This document shows positions 1-8,590 of a stretch of 64,000 bases of DNA, piece after piece; position 1 is the first letter of the stretch, and every line of letters begins with the position of its first letter. The DNA is taken from assembly GCF_024158745.1 (NCBI RefSeq), contig NZ_JAMZAW010000010.1:62001-126000 (forward strand), read 5' to 3'. The notes under the pieces are model-generated. The model was not told the DNA's origin and made no database searches. It worked only from the letters and a program-made list of their open reading frames with translations. This DNA comes from Paenibacillus tyrphae. Its GTDB lineage: Bacteria > Bacillota > Bacilli > Paenibacillales > NBRC-103111. Made by a program: the position numbers and the translations under genes.

Positions 1-1026
1 GAGAATGTCCTTCTTCCCTTGCATGCCCCAGAGCACCGGGCGAACAAACAATTCAAAGCCCACAAAGCAAGCCCCCGGATTTCCGGAAAGCGCGAAGAGA
101 AACTTGCCCTTCATCACGCCAACCGTCGTAGGGCTGCCCGGCCGCATCATCACCTTGTTAAATAACGTCATCCCTTCCCACGCATCAAAAATATCGACCA
201 TAATATCGTAATCGCCTACCGAGACTCCGCCTGTCGTAATGACGCAATCCGCCATGGAAAATGCGGCGGTGATTTGCTCCATGGCCCGCTCCGCATCGTC
301 AGGGATAGTTTCCATCAGGATCGGGATGCCGCCTACCTCCCGCACTTGTGCTGCCAGCATATGCGTATTGCTGTTCCTGATTTTCCCCGGCTCAAGCGGC
401 ACATGAACGTCCAACAATTCCGACCCGGTTGCGAATATAGCTACTTTGGGGCGTTTAAATACGTTAACCGTTCCCACGCCGAAGGCAGCCAACAGGGCAA
501 TCTCGCCTGCCTGTAATTTCCTCCCCTTTTCCAAGGCTAGCTCGCCTTGTGCCAGTTCAAATCCGGTTAAGGTAATGTTTTGACCTTCCTTCTGTTCTTT
601 TTTGATCGAAATGAACGTTTTTTCATCTTGCTCGAAGCATTCCGCTATCTCAAGCATGACGACCGCATTTGCGCCGTCAGGCACCATAGCACCCGTCATA
701 ATCCTCGATGCCGTATTCCCTGTTATGGCTTTCGTCGGCGTCGAGCCGCAAGGAATGCTCTCGATGACTTCCAGAATAACCGGCTGATTGGAAGATGCGC
801 CGATTGTCGATTCCCACCGTACGGCAAACCCGTCCATACCCGAACGGCAAAAATGCGGCATATGGTCCGCTGCGAATACATCCGCCGCCAATCTCCTGCC
901 GAAAGCTTCCTCCAATGGCACGTGCTCGACGTCTCCCGGCCGAATATGCTGTTGAATCATCTTTTGCGCTGCGTCAGGCTGAATGGCGTTCCTGCGAAAA
1001 CGGTTCGAAAGCTGTAAACGTTCCAT
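1..1026 (-). CDS. moeA: MoeA, molybdopterin molybdenumtransferase (3' end beyond window)
   Basis: The product inserts molybdate into adenylylated molybdopterin in the last step of molybdenum cofactor synthesis, in the cytoplasm. The readable part is 342 codons, against roughly 400 for the family; the C-terminus lies off the left edge. The core motif TTGGVSVGDYD is present and is followed by a FxKVxxRPG-like stretch (FNKVMMRPGSP), both typical of MoeA. The ATG at 1026 follows a GGAGG that lies inside the last codons of moaA, and only one base separates the moaA stop from this start, so the two genes are probably translationally coupled. The cofactor is needed by the Mo oxidoreductase encoded upstream at 4069-6246. 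Confidence 0.95.
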   Translation of the reverse strand, partial: MERLQLSNRFRRNAIQPDAAQKMIQQHIRPGDVEHVPLEEAFGRRLAADVFAADHMPHFCRSGMDGFAVRWESTIGASSNQPVILEVIESIPCGSTPTKAITGNTASRIMTGAMVPDGANAVVMLEIAECFEQDEKTFISIKKEQKEGQNITLTGFELAQGELALEKGRKLQAGEIALLAAFGVGTVNVFKRPKVAIFATGSELLDVHVPLEPGKIRNSNTHMLAAQVREVGGIPILMETIPDDAERAMEQITAAFSMADCVITTGGVSVGDYDIMVDIFDAWEGMTLFNKVMMRPGSPTTVGVMKGKFLFALSGNPGACFVGFELFVRPVLWGMQGKKDIL

Positions 1027-1027
1027 A

Positions 1028-2032
1028 CTATCCTCCAATTTGCGACATTCTCCTGGAAGTCGGCCGATGTGTCTGTTTTTCATCGTCTAAGGCTTTTGCC
1101 ATTTCATGATTTTGGGGCTTCAAGTGTAAAGCTTTGAGAAAGAGCTCGCGGATGGCATCATCATTTCCGATCCACTTGCGAACATTAAATTCGTCAGACC
1201 AGTATAAACAAGGCTTAATGCTGCCGTCAGCCGTCAGGCGAAGCCTGTTGCACGTTTCACAAAAATGGTCGCTTACCGGATGGATGAGTCCGAAGCTTCC
1301 TTGTGCCCCTTCGATTCGGTAATTTTTGGAAGGTCCATTGCCATGGATCGTATGAATAGGGATAACATTCCATCCCATTTCAGTGCAGCGATCGAAAATT
1401 GCCGCTAACGGCATATAAGAGGCCTTCCACCCTTTATCTTGATGGCCGATCGGCATGTATTCGATAAATCGTATTTGAAGTGGCCGTTCTATGGACAACC
1501 GCAAAAAATCTGCAATTTCATCATCATTGATTCCCTTCATAAGTACGACATTTATTTTAATGGGATCGAATCCCACTTGCATGCAGGTTTCAATACTATC
1601 CAGAACACGACGCACATCTCCGCCGCGCGTAATGAAAGAAAACCTGTCCGCGCGCAGCGAATCCAAGCTGATATTGACGCGAGTCAATCCCGCCGCTTTC
1701 AGCTTAGCCGCTTTCGGTGCGAGAAATATCCCGTTCGTGGTCAAAGCGATATCTTCTATTCCCGGAACGGCAGCAATCATGGCTACGAGTTTTTCAAGCT
1801 CCTTGCGAACTAACGGTTCCCCTCCGGTGAGCCTTACTTTTCGTACACCCATTCCTGCCAGTACCCGCACAACCTCCGTGATCTCCTCATAGGTCAATAT
1901 CTTTTGGCCAGGTTCGAACTCCATTCCCTCGGGCGGCATACAGTATACGCATCGTAAATTGCAGCGGTCCGTAACGGATATACGCAAATAGTCGTGAACC
2001 CTGCCGAACGAATCGATCAATGGACTGCTCAT
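1028..2032 (-). CDS. moaA: MoaA, GTP 3',8-cyclase
   Basis: This radical SAM enzyme makes the first cyclised intermediate of molybdopterin from GTP, together with MoaC. The SAM cluster cysteines are C24, C28 and C31 (CNLRCVYC). The second, substrate-binding cluster is seen as FCETCNRLRL plus KPC about 14 residues later. The protein ends in Gly-Gly, the conserved C-terminal tail of MoaA that acts in catalysis. A GTG further upstream (2053) would give seven extra residues, but the AAAGGAGG lies seven bases before the ATG at 2032, so that start is preferred (334 aa, normal length). It is coupled to moeA. It follows the nitrate reductase-like operon after a terminator, so it may be read by read-through or from its own weak promoter. 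Confidence 0.96.
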   Translation of the reverse strand: MSSPLIDSFGRVHDYLRISVTDRCNLRCVYCMPPEGMEFEPGQKILTYEEITEVVRVLAGMGVRKVRLTGGEPLVRKELEKLVAMIAAVPGIEDIALTTNGIFLAPKAAKLKAAGLTRVNISLDSLRADRFSFITRGGDVRRVLDSIETCMQVGFDPIKINVVLMKGINDDEIADFLRLSIERPLQIRFIEYMPIGHQDKGWKASYMPLAAIFDRCTEMGWNVIPIHTIHGNGPSKNYRIEGAQGSFGLIHPVSDHFCETCNRLRLTADGSIKPCLYWSDEFNVRKWIGNDDAIRELFLKALHLKPQNHEMAKALDDEKQTHRPTSRRMSQIGG

Positions 2033-2060
2033 CACTCGGCCTCCTTTCGTCACACTGTTT

Positions 2061-2100
2061 TATAAAAATGCGCTACCCGATGACATCATCGAATAGCGCA
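2061..2100 (-). terminator. Rho-independent terminator between the Mo-enzyme operon and moaA
   Basis: On the minus strand, TGCGCTA and TAGCGCA arms (2094-2100 and 2069-2075) enclose an inner CGATGA/TCATCG stem and are followed by TTTTTATAAAA. It would end transcripts of the gene at 2115-2411, perhaps incompletely, since moaA starts only 30 bases on. Confidence 0.75.
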
Positions 2101-2114
2101 CGACTTCGCTCCTT

Positions 2115-2411
2115 CTATACGCGTTCTTCAAAGTAGATATGATAACGCAGGTTAGCTTTAGGATCATGCGAAACAAAACAGTCTCTTGCTTGGCTGCCCT
2201 CCAGCTTGGTCAATGAATCGTCAAATAGGGGTACAGAAAGAAACTGATCGGCATTGAAATAAAACTTCAAATAGGCCCGGTCTTCCGTGAGCGCTGTCTT
2301 GAACAGGGTGAACGGCTTGGGCTGCGTTTGCTCTTCGCCCGAGAGATCTTCAATCCATACGGTGATTCGGCTTCCTTCATACTTGGATAACATCGTTTCC
2401 CATTCCATCAT
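2115..2411 (-). CDS. Unknown 98-aa protein in the Mo oxidoreductase operon
   Basis: I do not recognise the family. It is a soluble, acidic protein of 98 residues with no signal peptide, membrane segment or cysteine cluster (a single Cys in RDCFVSHD). Its start overlaps the stop of the preceding gene as ATGA, so it belongs to the same operon as the Rieske, Fe-S and Mo subunits. It is the last gene before a terminator. Position suggests an accessory or assembly role for the oxidoreductase; that is inference from context alone. Confidence 0.75.
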   Translation of the reverse strand: MMEWETMLSKYEGSRITVWIEDLSGEEQTQPKPFTLFKTALTEDRAYLKFYFNADQFLSVPLFDDSLTKLEGSQARDCFVSHDPKANLRYHIYFEERV

Positions 2412-2758
2412 AAGCCCCCGGCTTTGACGTTATTTTTGCCGCAATGGCTGCACTCCGCATGTTCCTTGACTTCGACCTCTAACCGGTAGCCCTGCAGCCA
2501 GTCCCAGAATTGATGAGCTGCCCGCTCTTCGAGATAGGCGAGCATGTCCTCTTCCTTCTCCCAAGCTCCTGTACCCGTAACCTCGGCAACGACGTATTCC
2601 AGACCTTCTGCCTGTTTCTGCTCCAGGCTCCATTTCGCATGCTTCGGAAACAAGCTTTTCAGCTGATCGTCAATGATCTGCGCAAAAGGTTGCCCGGGCG
2701 CGTCCGCCGCACGTTCCCGAATAAAGCATAAGTCCATGAAAAATTCCGATTTCTTCAT
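2408..2758 (-). CDS. Unknown 116-aa protein with C-terminal CxxC, Mo oxidoreductase operon
   Basis: Family not recognised. It is a soluble protein, probably mostly helical, ending in a short metal-knuckle-like tail, CSHCGKNNVKAGG. There is no signal peptide. It overlaps both neighbours by ATGA, which indicates strict translational coupling from the small membrane protein upstream to the 98-aa protein downstream. It could be a dedicated chaperone filling the place of a NarJ/TorD-type protein, which is otherwise missing from the operon, but no NarJ motif was identified. Confidence 0.78.
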   Translation of the reverse strand: MKKSEFFMDLCFIRERAADAPGQPFAQIIDDQLKSLFPKHAKWSLEQKQAEGLEYVVAEVTGTGAWEKEEDMLAYLEERAAHQFWDWLQGYRLEVEVKEHAECSHCGKNNVKAGGL

Positions 2759-2943
2759 CTATTTTTCACTTCCTTCTTGTAAATAAATAAGGCGATCGGA
2801 AACAAAATGACGTTTAACGCAGCAAACAAGATCACCAGCTTATAGTTTTCAAAATAATAATGGTTGATCGTATACTGGGTAAAAATGATATTGAGCAGCA
2901 GCACGACACTCAGCAGGATGACGCCCCGATAGCTACGCTTCAT
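2755..2943 (-). CDS. Small two-helix membrane protein
   Basis: This 62-residue protein has a basic start (MKRSYRG), two hydrophobic helices (about residues 8-25 and 34-54) and a basic tail (KKEVKNR), so both ends are probably cytoplasmic. It lies between the Rieske gene, whose 3' end it overlaps by 11 bases, and the 116-aa gene, to which it is coupled by ATGA. A small anchor or assembly subunit of the respiratory complex is plausible; the sequence alone gives no function. Confidence 0.75.
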   Translation of the reverse strand: MKRSYRGVILLSVVLLLNIIFTQYTINHYYFENYKLVILFAALNVILFPIALFIYKKEVKNR

Positions 2944-3469
2944 ACCGCTTCACTCCCGTTGCATAAATAGTCGGCCCTTCGACGGCTACGATGATTTCCG
3001 GCAGCGGCCTTCTTGGCGGCCCTCCTGTCGGAGCTCCCGATTTAGGGTCAAAAAAGCCGTGATGGCAAGGACAAACCATTCTTTTCTCCTCGCCGTTCCA
3101 AAATACAGGGCATTTCAAATGGGTGCATGCATTTTGATACGCTTTGTATTCATTTTCGCCCAAGCGGATCAGCAGCGCCGAATCGTGCTCCCCCGGATAA
3201 GCAAACTCGACCGCCTCCCCGACTTTCAACGCTTGAACGTCGGCGATTTTCGTTTTGGGGTGGCTTTTTTGGCCGAGCCCCGCAAGCTCTTTGGCCGCGA
3301 GTCCGCCCCAGGGAAGCGTGGAAATGGCAAACACCCCTGCCGCCCCCACCATCGTTTTCATAAAGCCGCGCCGATCGAGGGTTCGCTCATTATTTTTACG
3401 AATGTTATGCGTGTAATTGTCTTCGTTATACGGAACCTTGTTGTTCTTCTCTTTATCCATGCGGTCCAC
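2933..3469 (-). CDS. Tat-exported Rieske [2Fe-2S] protein
   Basis: This is an electron-transfer subunit. The Rieske boxes are C115-T-H117-L-K-C120 and C133-P-C135-H136-H; by analogy C115, H117, C133 and H136 bind the cluster and C120-C135 forms the disulfide of high-potential Rieske proteins. A twin-arginine signal (RRGFMK, residues 33-38) followed by a hydrophobic stretch indicates export of the folded protein to the outer face of the membrane, where it may stay anchored. The start is a GTG at 3469 or an ATG at 3460 (GGGTGG just upstream); the choice is uncertain. It is encoded downstream of the Fe-S and Mo subunits in one operon and probably carries electrons in the same complex. Confidence 0.92.
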   Translation of the reverse strand: MDRMDKEKNNKVPYNEDNYTHNIRKNNERTLDRRGFMKTMVGAAGVFAISTLPWGGLAAKELAGLGQKSHPKTKIADVQALKVGEAVEFAYPGEHDSALLIRLGENEYKAYQNACTHLKCPVFWNGEEKRMVCPCHHGFFDPKSGAPTGGPPRRPLPEIIVAVEGPTIYATGVKRYEA

Positions 3470-3508
3470 CCGCTTTCTAATAATGGTCGCTTTCCTTTGT
3501 CTGACGGT

Positions 3509-4072
3509 TTAGAACAGCTTCTGCTTTCCTTGGATAATGCCCGGAAGGCTGATCTTAACATTCGTCTCCCCTTCCAGAGGCTCGAACGGCTGCCGGCTGG
3601 ACAGCCATTTGCCCAATCGGTGCTGCTCCTGCTTCTCGGCCAACTCGTTCTCGTCGATCCACTGCAGCGTATTGGTCGGGCAAACGGATGCGCACATCGG
3701 CGGGATGCCGTCCTTCGTACGGTCGTAACAAAGATCGCATTTATACATCAGGTTCTGCTCTTCATCAAATTTCGGAATCCCGTAAGGGCAGGCAATCGTA
3801 CAGTTCTGACATCCGATGCATTTCTCGACGAGAGCGGACAGCACCGCTCCTTCTTCCGTGACCTGGATGGCTTGCGCCGGACAGCTTCTGGCGCATGCCG
3901 GGTTCACGCAGTGCAGGCACATCAGCGGAATCGTCTGCCGGTCCACCAACGGGTTGACATCATAGACATAATTGCGGTTCCGTTCGTCGTGACCGCCGCA
4001 TTGTGTACAAGCCGCAAGACAGCTTCGGCAGCCGATGCAGTTGTCCATTTCGATATACAATATTTTTTTCAC
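3509..4072 (-). CDS. Four-cluster [4Fe-4S] electron-transfer subunit (DmsB/NrfC/PhsB-like)
   Basis: This 187-aa ferredoxin-like subunit passes electrons to the Mo catalytic subunit. Four cysteine groups are visible: CIGCRSCLAAC (from residue 12), CLHCVNPACARSC, CIGCQNCTIAC and CDLCYDRTKDGIPPMCASVC, the standard arrangement of the DmsB/PhsB/HybA family. There is no signal peptide or membrane helix. The start is GTG, overlapping the stop of the Mo subunit as GTGA, so translation is coupled. The strict one-to-one linkage with the molybdoenzyme marks it as the beta subunit of that complex. Confidence 0.93.
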   Translation of the reverse strand: MKKILYIEMDNCIGCRSCLAACTQCGGHDERNRNYVYDVNPLVDRQTIPLMCLHCVNPACARSCPAQAIQVTEEGAVLSALVEKCIGCQNCTIACPYGIPKFDEEQNLMYKCDLCYDRTKDGIPPMCASVCPTNTLQWIDENELAEKQEQHRLGKWLSSRQPFEPLEGETNVKISLPGIIQGKQKLF

Positions 4073-6246
4073 AGCAGTGCCCCCTTCGTCCCATCCGCCA
4101 GCTTCTCAATCTGGGCTGCGCAAGCTTTAAATTCCGGCATTTTCGACATCGGATCCAGCGCAGCAATGGTCAGCAAGTTGATCGACTGCTCATGTCCGAA
4201 ATGATAAGGGACAAACACGGTATCTTTACGAATGGCTTCGATGATCTTCACTTTAAAGTACGCTTCGCCGCGCCGGGTAAACAAGCGGACGGTTTCTTCG
4301 TGCTCGATACCGTACAGCTTAGCTGTTTCCGGGTGAACTTCGACGAACGGCTCCGGACACATATCCCGCAAAAAGGGGATTCTTCGCGTCTGGTTCCCGG
4401 ATAAATAATGATAGACGACCCTGCCGGTTGTCAGCCTGAGCGGATACTGTTCACACGGCTCTTCCGCAGGCGGCCGGTAAGGAAGCGCGCATATTTTCGC
4501 TTTGCCGTCCGGATGATAAAACTTCTTATCCAAAAACATGTAAGGAGTTCCTTGATCCTGCTCGTCTCGGCAGGGCCAGAATACACCGTTTTGCTTCTCG
4601 ATTTTATCCCACGTCGCCCCGTAGTAATCCGCATATCCGCCTTTGGAGGCTAGCCTGAATTCATCCGCGACTTTGCTGGCCGTCGTCAGATGACGGAAAT
4701 ATTGGCCTCGGCCGAGACGCTCGGCCAACTCCACTTGAATCAGCCAATCCGGCTTCGACTCGCCAAGCGGGTCCTGGGCTTTATTGATCTTGATGATCCG
4801 GCCTTCCAGGTTGGTCACGGTGCCCTCATCCTCCGACCATGTCACTGAAGGAAGGACGACATCGGCAAATTCCGCCGATTCCGATAAGAACATATCGCAG
4901 CAAACCATGAAATCGAGGCTTTTCAGCGCCGCGCGGACGAAGTTTTGATTCGGCGCGGAAACCGCAGGATTGGAGCATAACAAATATAAGCCGCGGATCG
5001 TTTTTTCGGTCATCAATTCGAACATCTCATAGGCCGAAACGCCGGGCTGCGGCATTTCTTCCGGTGTGATTCCCCAGACGCTGCACACTTCCTGCACGTG
5101 CTTCGGATTCGTGATTTTGCGGTAACCCGGAAGCGCATCCGCTTTCTGTCCGTGCTCCCGGCCGCCCTGGCCGTTTCCTTGGCCTGTAAACGTGGCTACG
5201 CCGGATTTGGGCCGGCCGATTTTACCGGTAACCAGGCACATATTCGTATACGCCGATACGTTGTCCGTTCCTTTATGCTGCTGCTCGATCCCGCGCGCGA
5301 ACAGGACGACGGCATTCGGCGCTTTGCCGTAGATTTCTGCGGCGCGGATCAATTTCTCCGGTGCCACTCCCGTAATTTCGCTCGTATATTCCGGGGTAAA
5401 CGCCTTCACGACTTCCATCGTTTCTTCGAAGCCGTTCGTATGCTCGCGAATAAACGCTTCGTCCACATAGCCTTGCTGGATAAGCAAATTTACCATGCAG
5501 TTCGCGAGCGCCAGATCGGTACCGGGCTTGAGATCAAGATGGACGTCAGCCCGTCTCGCAATCGGGGTTTCCCTTGGATCCGCAACGATCAGATACCCCC
5601 CGCGATTCTGGACCTCCCATACCCGGAACATCGAGGTCGGATGGCATTCGGCCGTGTTGCTTCCGGCAATAAACAAGCAATCCGACTGGTGAATGTCCGT
5701 CCACGGCAGCGTAGATCCGCGATCCACCCCAAGGCTGCGCATGAAACCTGCTGCCGCACTGGACATGCAGAATCTGCCGTTGTAATCGATGTAGCGCGTC
5801 TGCAGGGCGACGCGGGCAAATTTGCCGGTCAGGTAGCATTTCTCATTCGTCATGGACACGCCACTGAACACGGACAACGAATCTTTGCCGTAGTTGTTCT
5901 GCAGTTCCTTGAACTTCCGCGCAATCAAGTCGTAGGCTTCGTCCCACGACGCTTCGCGGAAGCCTTCCTTCGTTCCTTTCTTCGAAGCGTCTTCCCGAAT
6001 CAACGGCCGGAGCAGCCGATCGTCATGGTTCGTTTGCTGGTAAGCGGTGACGCCTTTCGGACACATTTTCCCCAGATTCACCGGAAAATCGTATCGTGGC
6101 TCTACGCCGATAATCTTGTTACTATCCGTATCCACCCTTAAATTCATGCCGCACTGCATGCCGCAGTAAGAACAGTGGGTCGGAACCAGCTTTTCCTTCG
6201 GATGATGCTTATTCTCAATCTCGCGATAAAATTTATCCTTTTGCAT
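4069..6246 (-). CDS. Molybdopterin-bisPGD oxidoreductase, probable nitrate reductase catalytic subunit
   Basis: This 725-aa member of the DMSO-reductase superfamily carries an N-terminal [4Fe-4S] site of C25, C28, C32 and C62 and a probable Mo-ligating Cys160 in GRFCMSSA, as in NapA/NasC-type nitrate reductases and some formate dehydrogenases. A cysteine ligand, not Asp, argues against NarG. No Tat signal precedes the cluster, so the enzyme should be cytoplasmic. The ATG at 6246 follows GGAGG by eight bases and overlaps the end of the membrane-subunit gene by 14 bases; longer in-frame starts lack a ribosome site. The NarK-type transporter and FNR-type site nearby make nitrate the likely substrate, though other oxyanions remain possible. 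Confidence 0.88.
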   Translation of the reverse strand: MQKDKFYREIENKHHPKEKLVPTHCSYCGMQCGMNLRVDTDSNKIIGVEPRYDFPVNLGKMCPKGVTAYQQTNHDDRLLRPLIREDASKKGTKEGFREASWDEAYDLIARKFKELQNNYGKDSLSVFSGVSMTNEKCYLTGKFARVALQTRYIDYNGRFCMSSAAAGFMRSLGVDRGSTLPWTDIHQSDCLFIAGSNTAECHPTSMFRVWEVQNRGGYLIVADPRETPIARRADVHLDLKPGTDLALANCMVNLLIQQGYVDEAFIREHTNGFEETMEVVKAFTPEYTSEITGVAPEKLIRAAEIYGKAPNAVVLFARGIEQQHKGTDNVSAYTNMCLVTGKIGRPKSGVATFTGQGNGQGGREHGQKADALPGYRKITNPKHVQEVCSVWGITPEEMPQPGVSAYEMFELMTEKTIRGLYLLCSNPAVSAPNQNFVRAALKSLDFMVCCDMFLSESAEFADVVLPSVTWSEDEGTVTNLEGRIIKINKAQDPLGESKPDWLIQVELAERLGRGQYFRHLTTASKVADEFRLASKGGYADYYGATWDKIEKQNGVFWPCRDEQDQGTPYMFLDKKFYHPDGKAKICALPYRPPAEEPCEQYPLRLTTGRVVYHYLSGNQTRRIPFLRDMCPEPFVEVHPETAKLYGIEHEETVRLFTRRGEAYFKVKIIEAIRKDTVFVPYHFGHEQSINLLTIAALDPMSKMPEFKACAAQIEKLADGTKGALL

Positions 6247-7273
6247 TCTGGTTCGCCTCCTTGACCTTGATTTCGTGGGTTGGGACACCCGCAAACCGCG
6301 ACATGCGATACTTCCGTCGGCAAGGCAGGCACAGCTCGGCGAGGTGAAAGCCTTCGTCCATCTTGAATTCGACGCCGCTTTGCTTCAACACTTGGATGAC
6401 ATCGTTCGACTGCTCGACCGAAACAAATCCGGTGCCGCACACCTTGCAGGCTTTCATTTCTTTCTCCCCATAGTGCTCCCGGTAATTTCGGGCCAGCACG
6501 CTCATCGGCCGGAATGGAATATGCGCCAGTTTACCGAATGGAAGGTAAATTAACGTAATAATGACGGACCATTGATGAATCAGCGTAATGACCGGATGGC
6601 CCCAGCCGTGCAGGAAAATATTCACCCCCGTGAGCATCAATCCCGTAATGCTGATAAACAGAAGCAGGTACAAGGGGAGAAAATCGTATACGAAGGTTTG
6701 CTCCGCTCTTGCCTGCATGTTTTTGATACGCCGGTACAGCGCCATACACACGCCGGCGATGACCATAAAGGCTGTAATGTTCAGTGCATTGTAAAACATG
6801 AAGGCAATCCAGCCGTCCGCTTTGACCCGCATGATGTCGATACCGAAGCCGACAACCGTGTAGGTTCCGTTATCTCCCATCGTAAAGTACATCCAACCGA
6901 ATACGAGCGGAAACGTAACCAGGCAAGAGAGAATACAGCCCCACCCCAGCAAAATATGCTGCGTCCAGCGGTAGATCCCGCGGTTCCATATAAACTTGTA
7001 GGTGGCCAAATGCTCAACGGTTGTTTGCGGAGTGCTTCTGCGAAACAGCAGCCGCAGGCCTTTCTTCATGATGACCTTCGTCGGCGGACGCTCGCCCCAG
7101 GCGATAAACCGGTAGAAAAAGCCGCCGATAAAAACGACCGTACCGACCATATACCCGTATAGAGCCAAGTCAATATGAGTAAAAAAACGGGAGCCGATAT
7201 ACATCAGAATGATGAGACAAACAACCGTAAAGAAGTAATTCTTAGCAAATTTAGATGCAAACGCCCGGTCCAT
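6233..7273 (-). CDS. Polytopic cytochrome-b-like membrane subunit with C-terminal CxxC pairs
   Basis: This 346-aa protein has several hydrophobic helices in the first 270 residues, with histidines in membrane segments (for example HGWGHPVITLIHQW) that could hold b-type haems. This resembles NarI, DsrM or HdrE membrane subunits that oxidise quinol. The cytoplasmic tail carries CKVCG and, further on, CLPCRRK, two CxxC pairs that could bind a metal or cluster. The ATG at 7273 is chosen because GGAGG lies seven bases upstream. It is the first gene of the operon, behind a perfect FNR-type operator, and probably anchors the Mo, Fe-S and Rieske subunits. The exact family was not established. Confidence 0.82.
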   Translation of the reverse strand: MDRAFASKFAKNYFFTVVCLIILMYIGSRFFTHIDLALYGYMVGTVVFIGGFFYRFIAWGERPPTKVIMKKGLRLLFRRSTPQTTVEHLATYKFIWNRGIYRWTQHILLGWGCILSCLVTFPLVFGWMYFTMGDNGTYTVVGFGIDIMRVKADGWIAFMFYNALNITAFMVIAGVCMALYRRIKNMQARAEQTFVYDFLPLYLLLFISITGLMLTGVNIFLHGWGHPVITLIHQWSVIITLIYLPFGKLAHIPFRPMSVLARNYREHYGEKEMKACKVCGTGFVSVEQSNDVIQVLKQSGVEFKMDEGFHLAELCLPCRRKYRMSRFAGVPTHEIKVKEANQNAKG

Positions 7274-7301
7274 GTTCTGACCTCCATAATTCATTTTTGG
7301 T

Positions 7302-7352
7302 CACTTTCATTAAAGCATCGGCCTCTCCCCATTGACTGTGACGGAAGTCACA
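7302..7352 (-). promoter_or_regulatory. FNR/CRP-type class II promoter of the Mo oxidoreductase operon
   Basis: A perfect palindrome TGTGA-N6-TCACA occupies 7337-7352, overlapping the stop codon of the radical SAM gene upstream. A TTTAAT -10-like box lies at 7309-7314 on the minus strand, putting the operator centre about 41.5 bp before the expected start. That is the standard position of an FNR or CRP activator that replaces the -35 box. The downstream genes suit anaerobic control. Confidence 0.8.
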
Positions 7353-8487
7353 AGTCCGATCCAAGAAGCGAATTTTGTTCAAAAAACATCTTTGACTCCG
7401 CTGCAAGGGCTTTCGGTACATAAGCGCAATAGGGATCGCTTTCCAGATAATCTCCGGTAACGGCATAGGCTCTCGCCCTCGAACCTCCGCACAATTCTTT
7501 GAATTCACAAGCCCCGCATTTGCCCTTTAACCGCGATTTGTCGCGTAATGCGGTCAGGACCGGAGAGCTGCGATAAATTTCCGTTAGCGGACGCTCCCGG
7601 ACATTGCCGCATACGACAGGCAAAAATCCGCTCGGGTAAACCTCTCCGGTATGGCTTATGAACACAAACCCGTCTCCGTCATTTACCCCTTTTGGCGCGC
7701 GTCCGAGAAGGTCCTGGCGTTTCGCTCCCATGGCCGCAATCTGCTCGCCTGAACGCTGCTTTTCCTGCAGGAGAACTCGCCGGTAATGCGGCGCTTCCGT
7801 TGCTTTTACCCCATACGGCATCTTTTGCTGGATGTGACACAGCCATTTCATCACTTCTTCGTGCTGCTCCGGGGTGATGATATCTTTCACCATCCCGCGT
7901 CCGGTGGGCACAAGGAAAAATGCGCTCCAAAGCACGGCTCCCATCTCCTTGACCTTGTCCGCGATCGCTTCAAGATCGTGAAGATTATATTGGGATACGG
8001 TCGTATTCACCTGAATCGGGATTTGCAGTTCCTTTAAGTATTCGATCCCTCTCATGGTCAGATCGTAAGATCCCTTTGTTCCGCGAAAATGGTCATGAAT
8101 CTCCGCACAGGAGCCATCGAGACTGAAAGCCCACCGCGACAGCCCGACTTCCTTCGCCTTCCGGACCGCTTCACGCGTTACCTTCGGCGTGGCGCTCGGC
8201 GTCATGGAGACGGGAAGGCCTTTCTCTTCGATCGCATAGCGGGCAAGCTCGAACAGATCGGGCCGCATTAACGGATCTCCGCCGGTAAAGACGAATAGCG
8301 GGTTATCCATCTTGGCGATTTCGTCGATGAGCTGCTTCCCCTCTTCGAAAGACAGCTGCCCGGGGTCCGCTCCATACTGTGCCTCCGCTCGGCAGTGCAG
8401 ACATTTCAAAGCGCAGGCCCGGGTGACTTCCCATATGACGATGAATGGATTTTCGTTGTAATCCCTTTCTTTTATAAGGGGCTTCAA
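7348..8487 (-). CDS. Radical SAM/SPASM protein, NirJ/AhbD-like
   Basis: The 379-aa protein has the radical SAM cluster C25, C29, C32 (CALKCLHC) and a C-terminal SPASM-type cysteine set (CGACEFKELCGG ... DPYC). Overall layout resembles the haem-modifying AhbD and NirJ proteins and the TIGR04053-type family; the substrate is not evident. Translation starts at a TTG at 8487 seven bases after GGAGGG. It is divergent from the globin gene and just upstream of the Mo oxidoreductase operon, so a part in haem-like cofactor supply for anaerobic respiration is reasonable. A peptide-modifying role cannot be excluded, but no precursor ORF was found beside it. Confidence 0.82.
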   Translation of the reverse strand: MKPLIKERDYNENPFIVIWEVTRACALKCLHCRAEAQYGADPGQLSFEEGKQLIDEIAKMDNPLFVFTGGDPLMRPDLFELARYAIEEKGLPVSMTPSATPKVTREAVRKAKEVGLSRWAFSLDGSCAEIHDHFRGTKGSYDLTMRGIEYLKELQIPIQVNTTVSQYNLHDLEAIADKVKEMGAVLWSAFFLVPTGRGMVKDIITPEQHEEVMKWLCHIQQKMPYGVKATEAPHYRRVLLQEKQRSGEQIAAMGAKRQDLLGRAPKGVNDGDGFVFISHTGEVYPSGFLPVVCGNVRERPLTEIYRSSPVLTALRDKSRLKGKCGACEFKELCGGSRARAYAVTGDYLESDPYCAYVPKALAAESKMFFEQNSLLGSDL

Positions 8488-8590
8488 TAAGATCCCTCCT
8501 TCTCAGTTGCCATCTGGAGAGAAAGCATGAATATTTTTATTGTTCCGAAGCATCCTATTTGTTGACATATTATGACTCAGGAGGTTTCGC

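Noticed and set aside
3059..4204. A 381-codon plus-strand open frame
   Set aside because: It lies opposite the Rieske, Fe-S and Mo subunit genes, has no ribosome site and its translation is Arg/His/Pro-rich, typical of an antisense shadow.
8488..8590. FNR-type site between the radical SAM gene and the globin gene
   Set aside because: No TGTGA-N6-TCACA variant with at least eight matches was found; only AT-rich promoter-like sequence is present.
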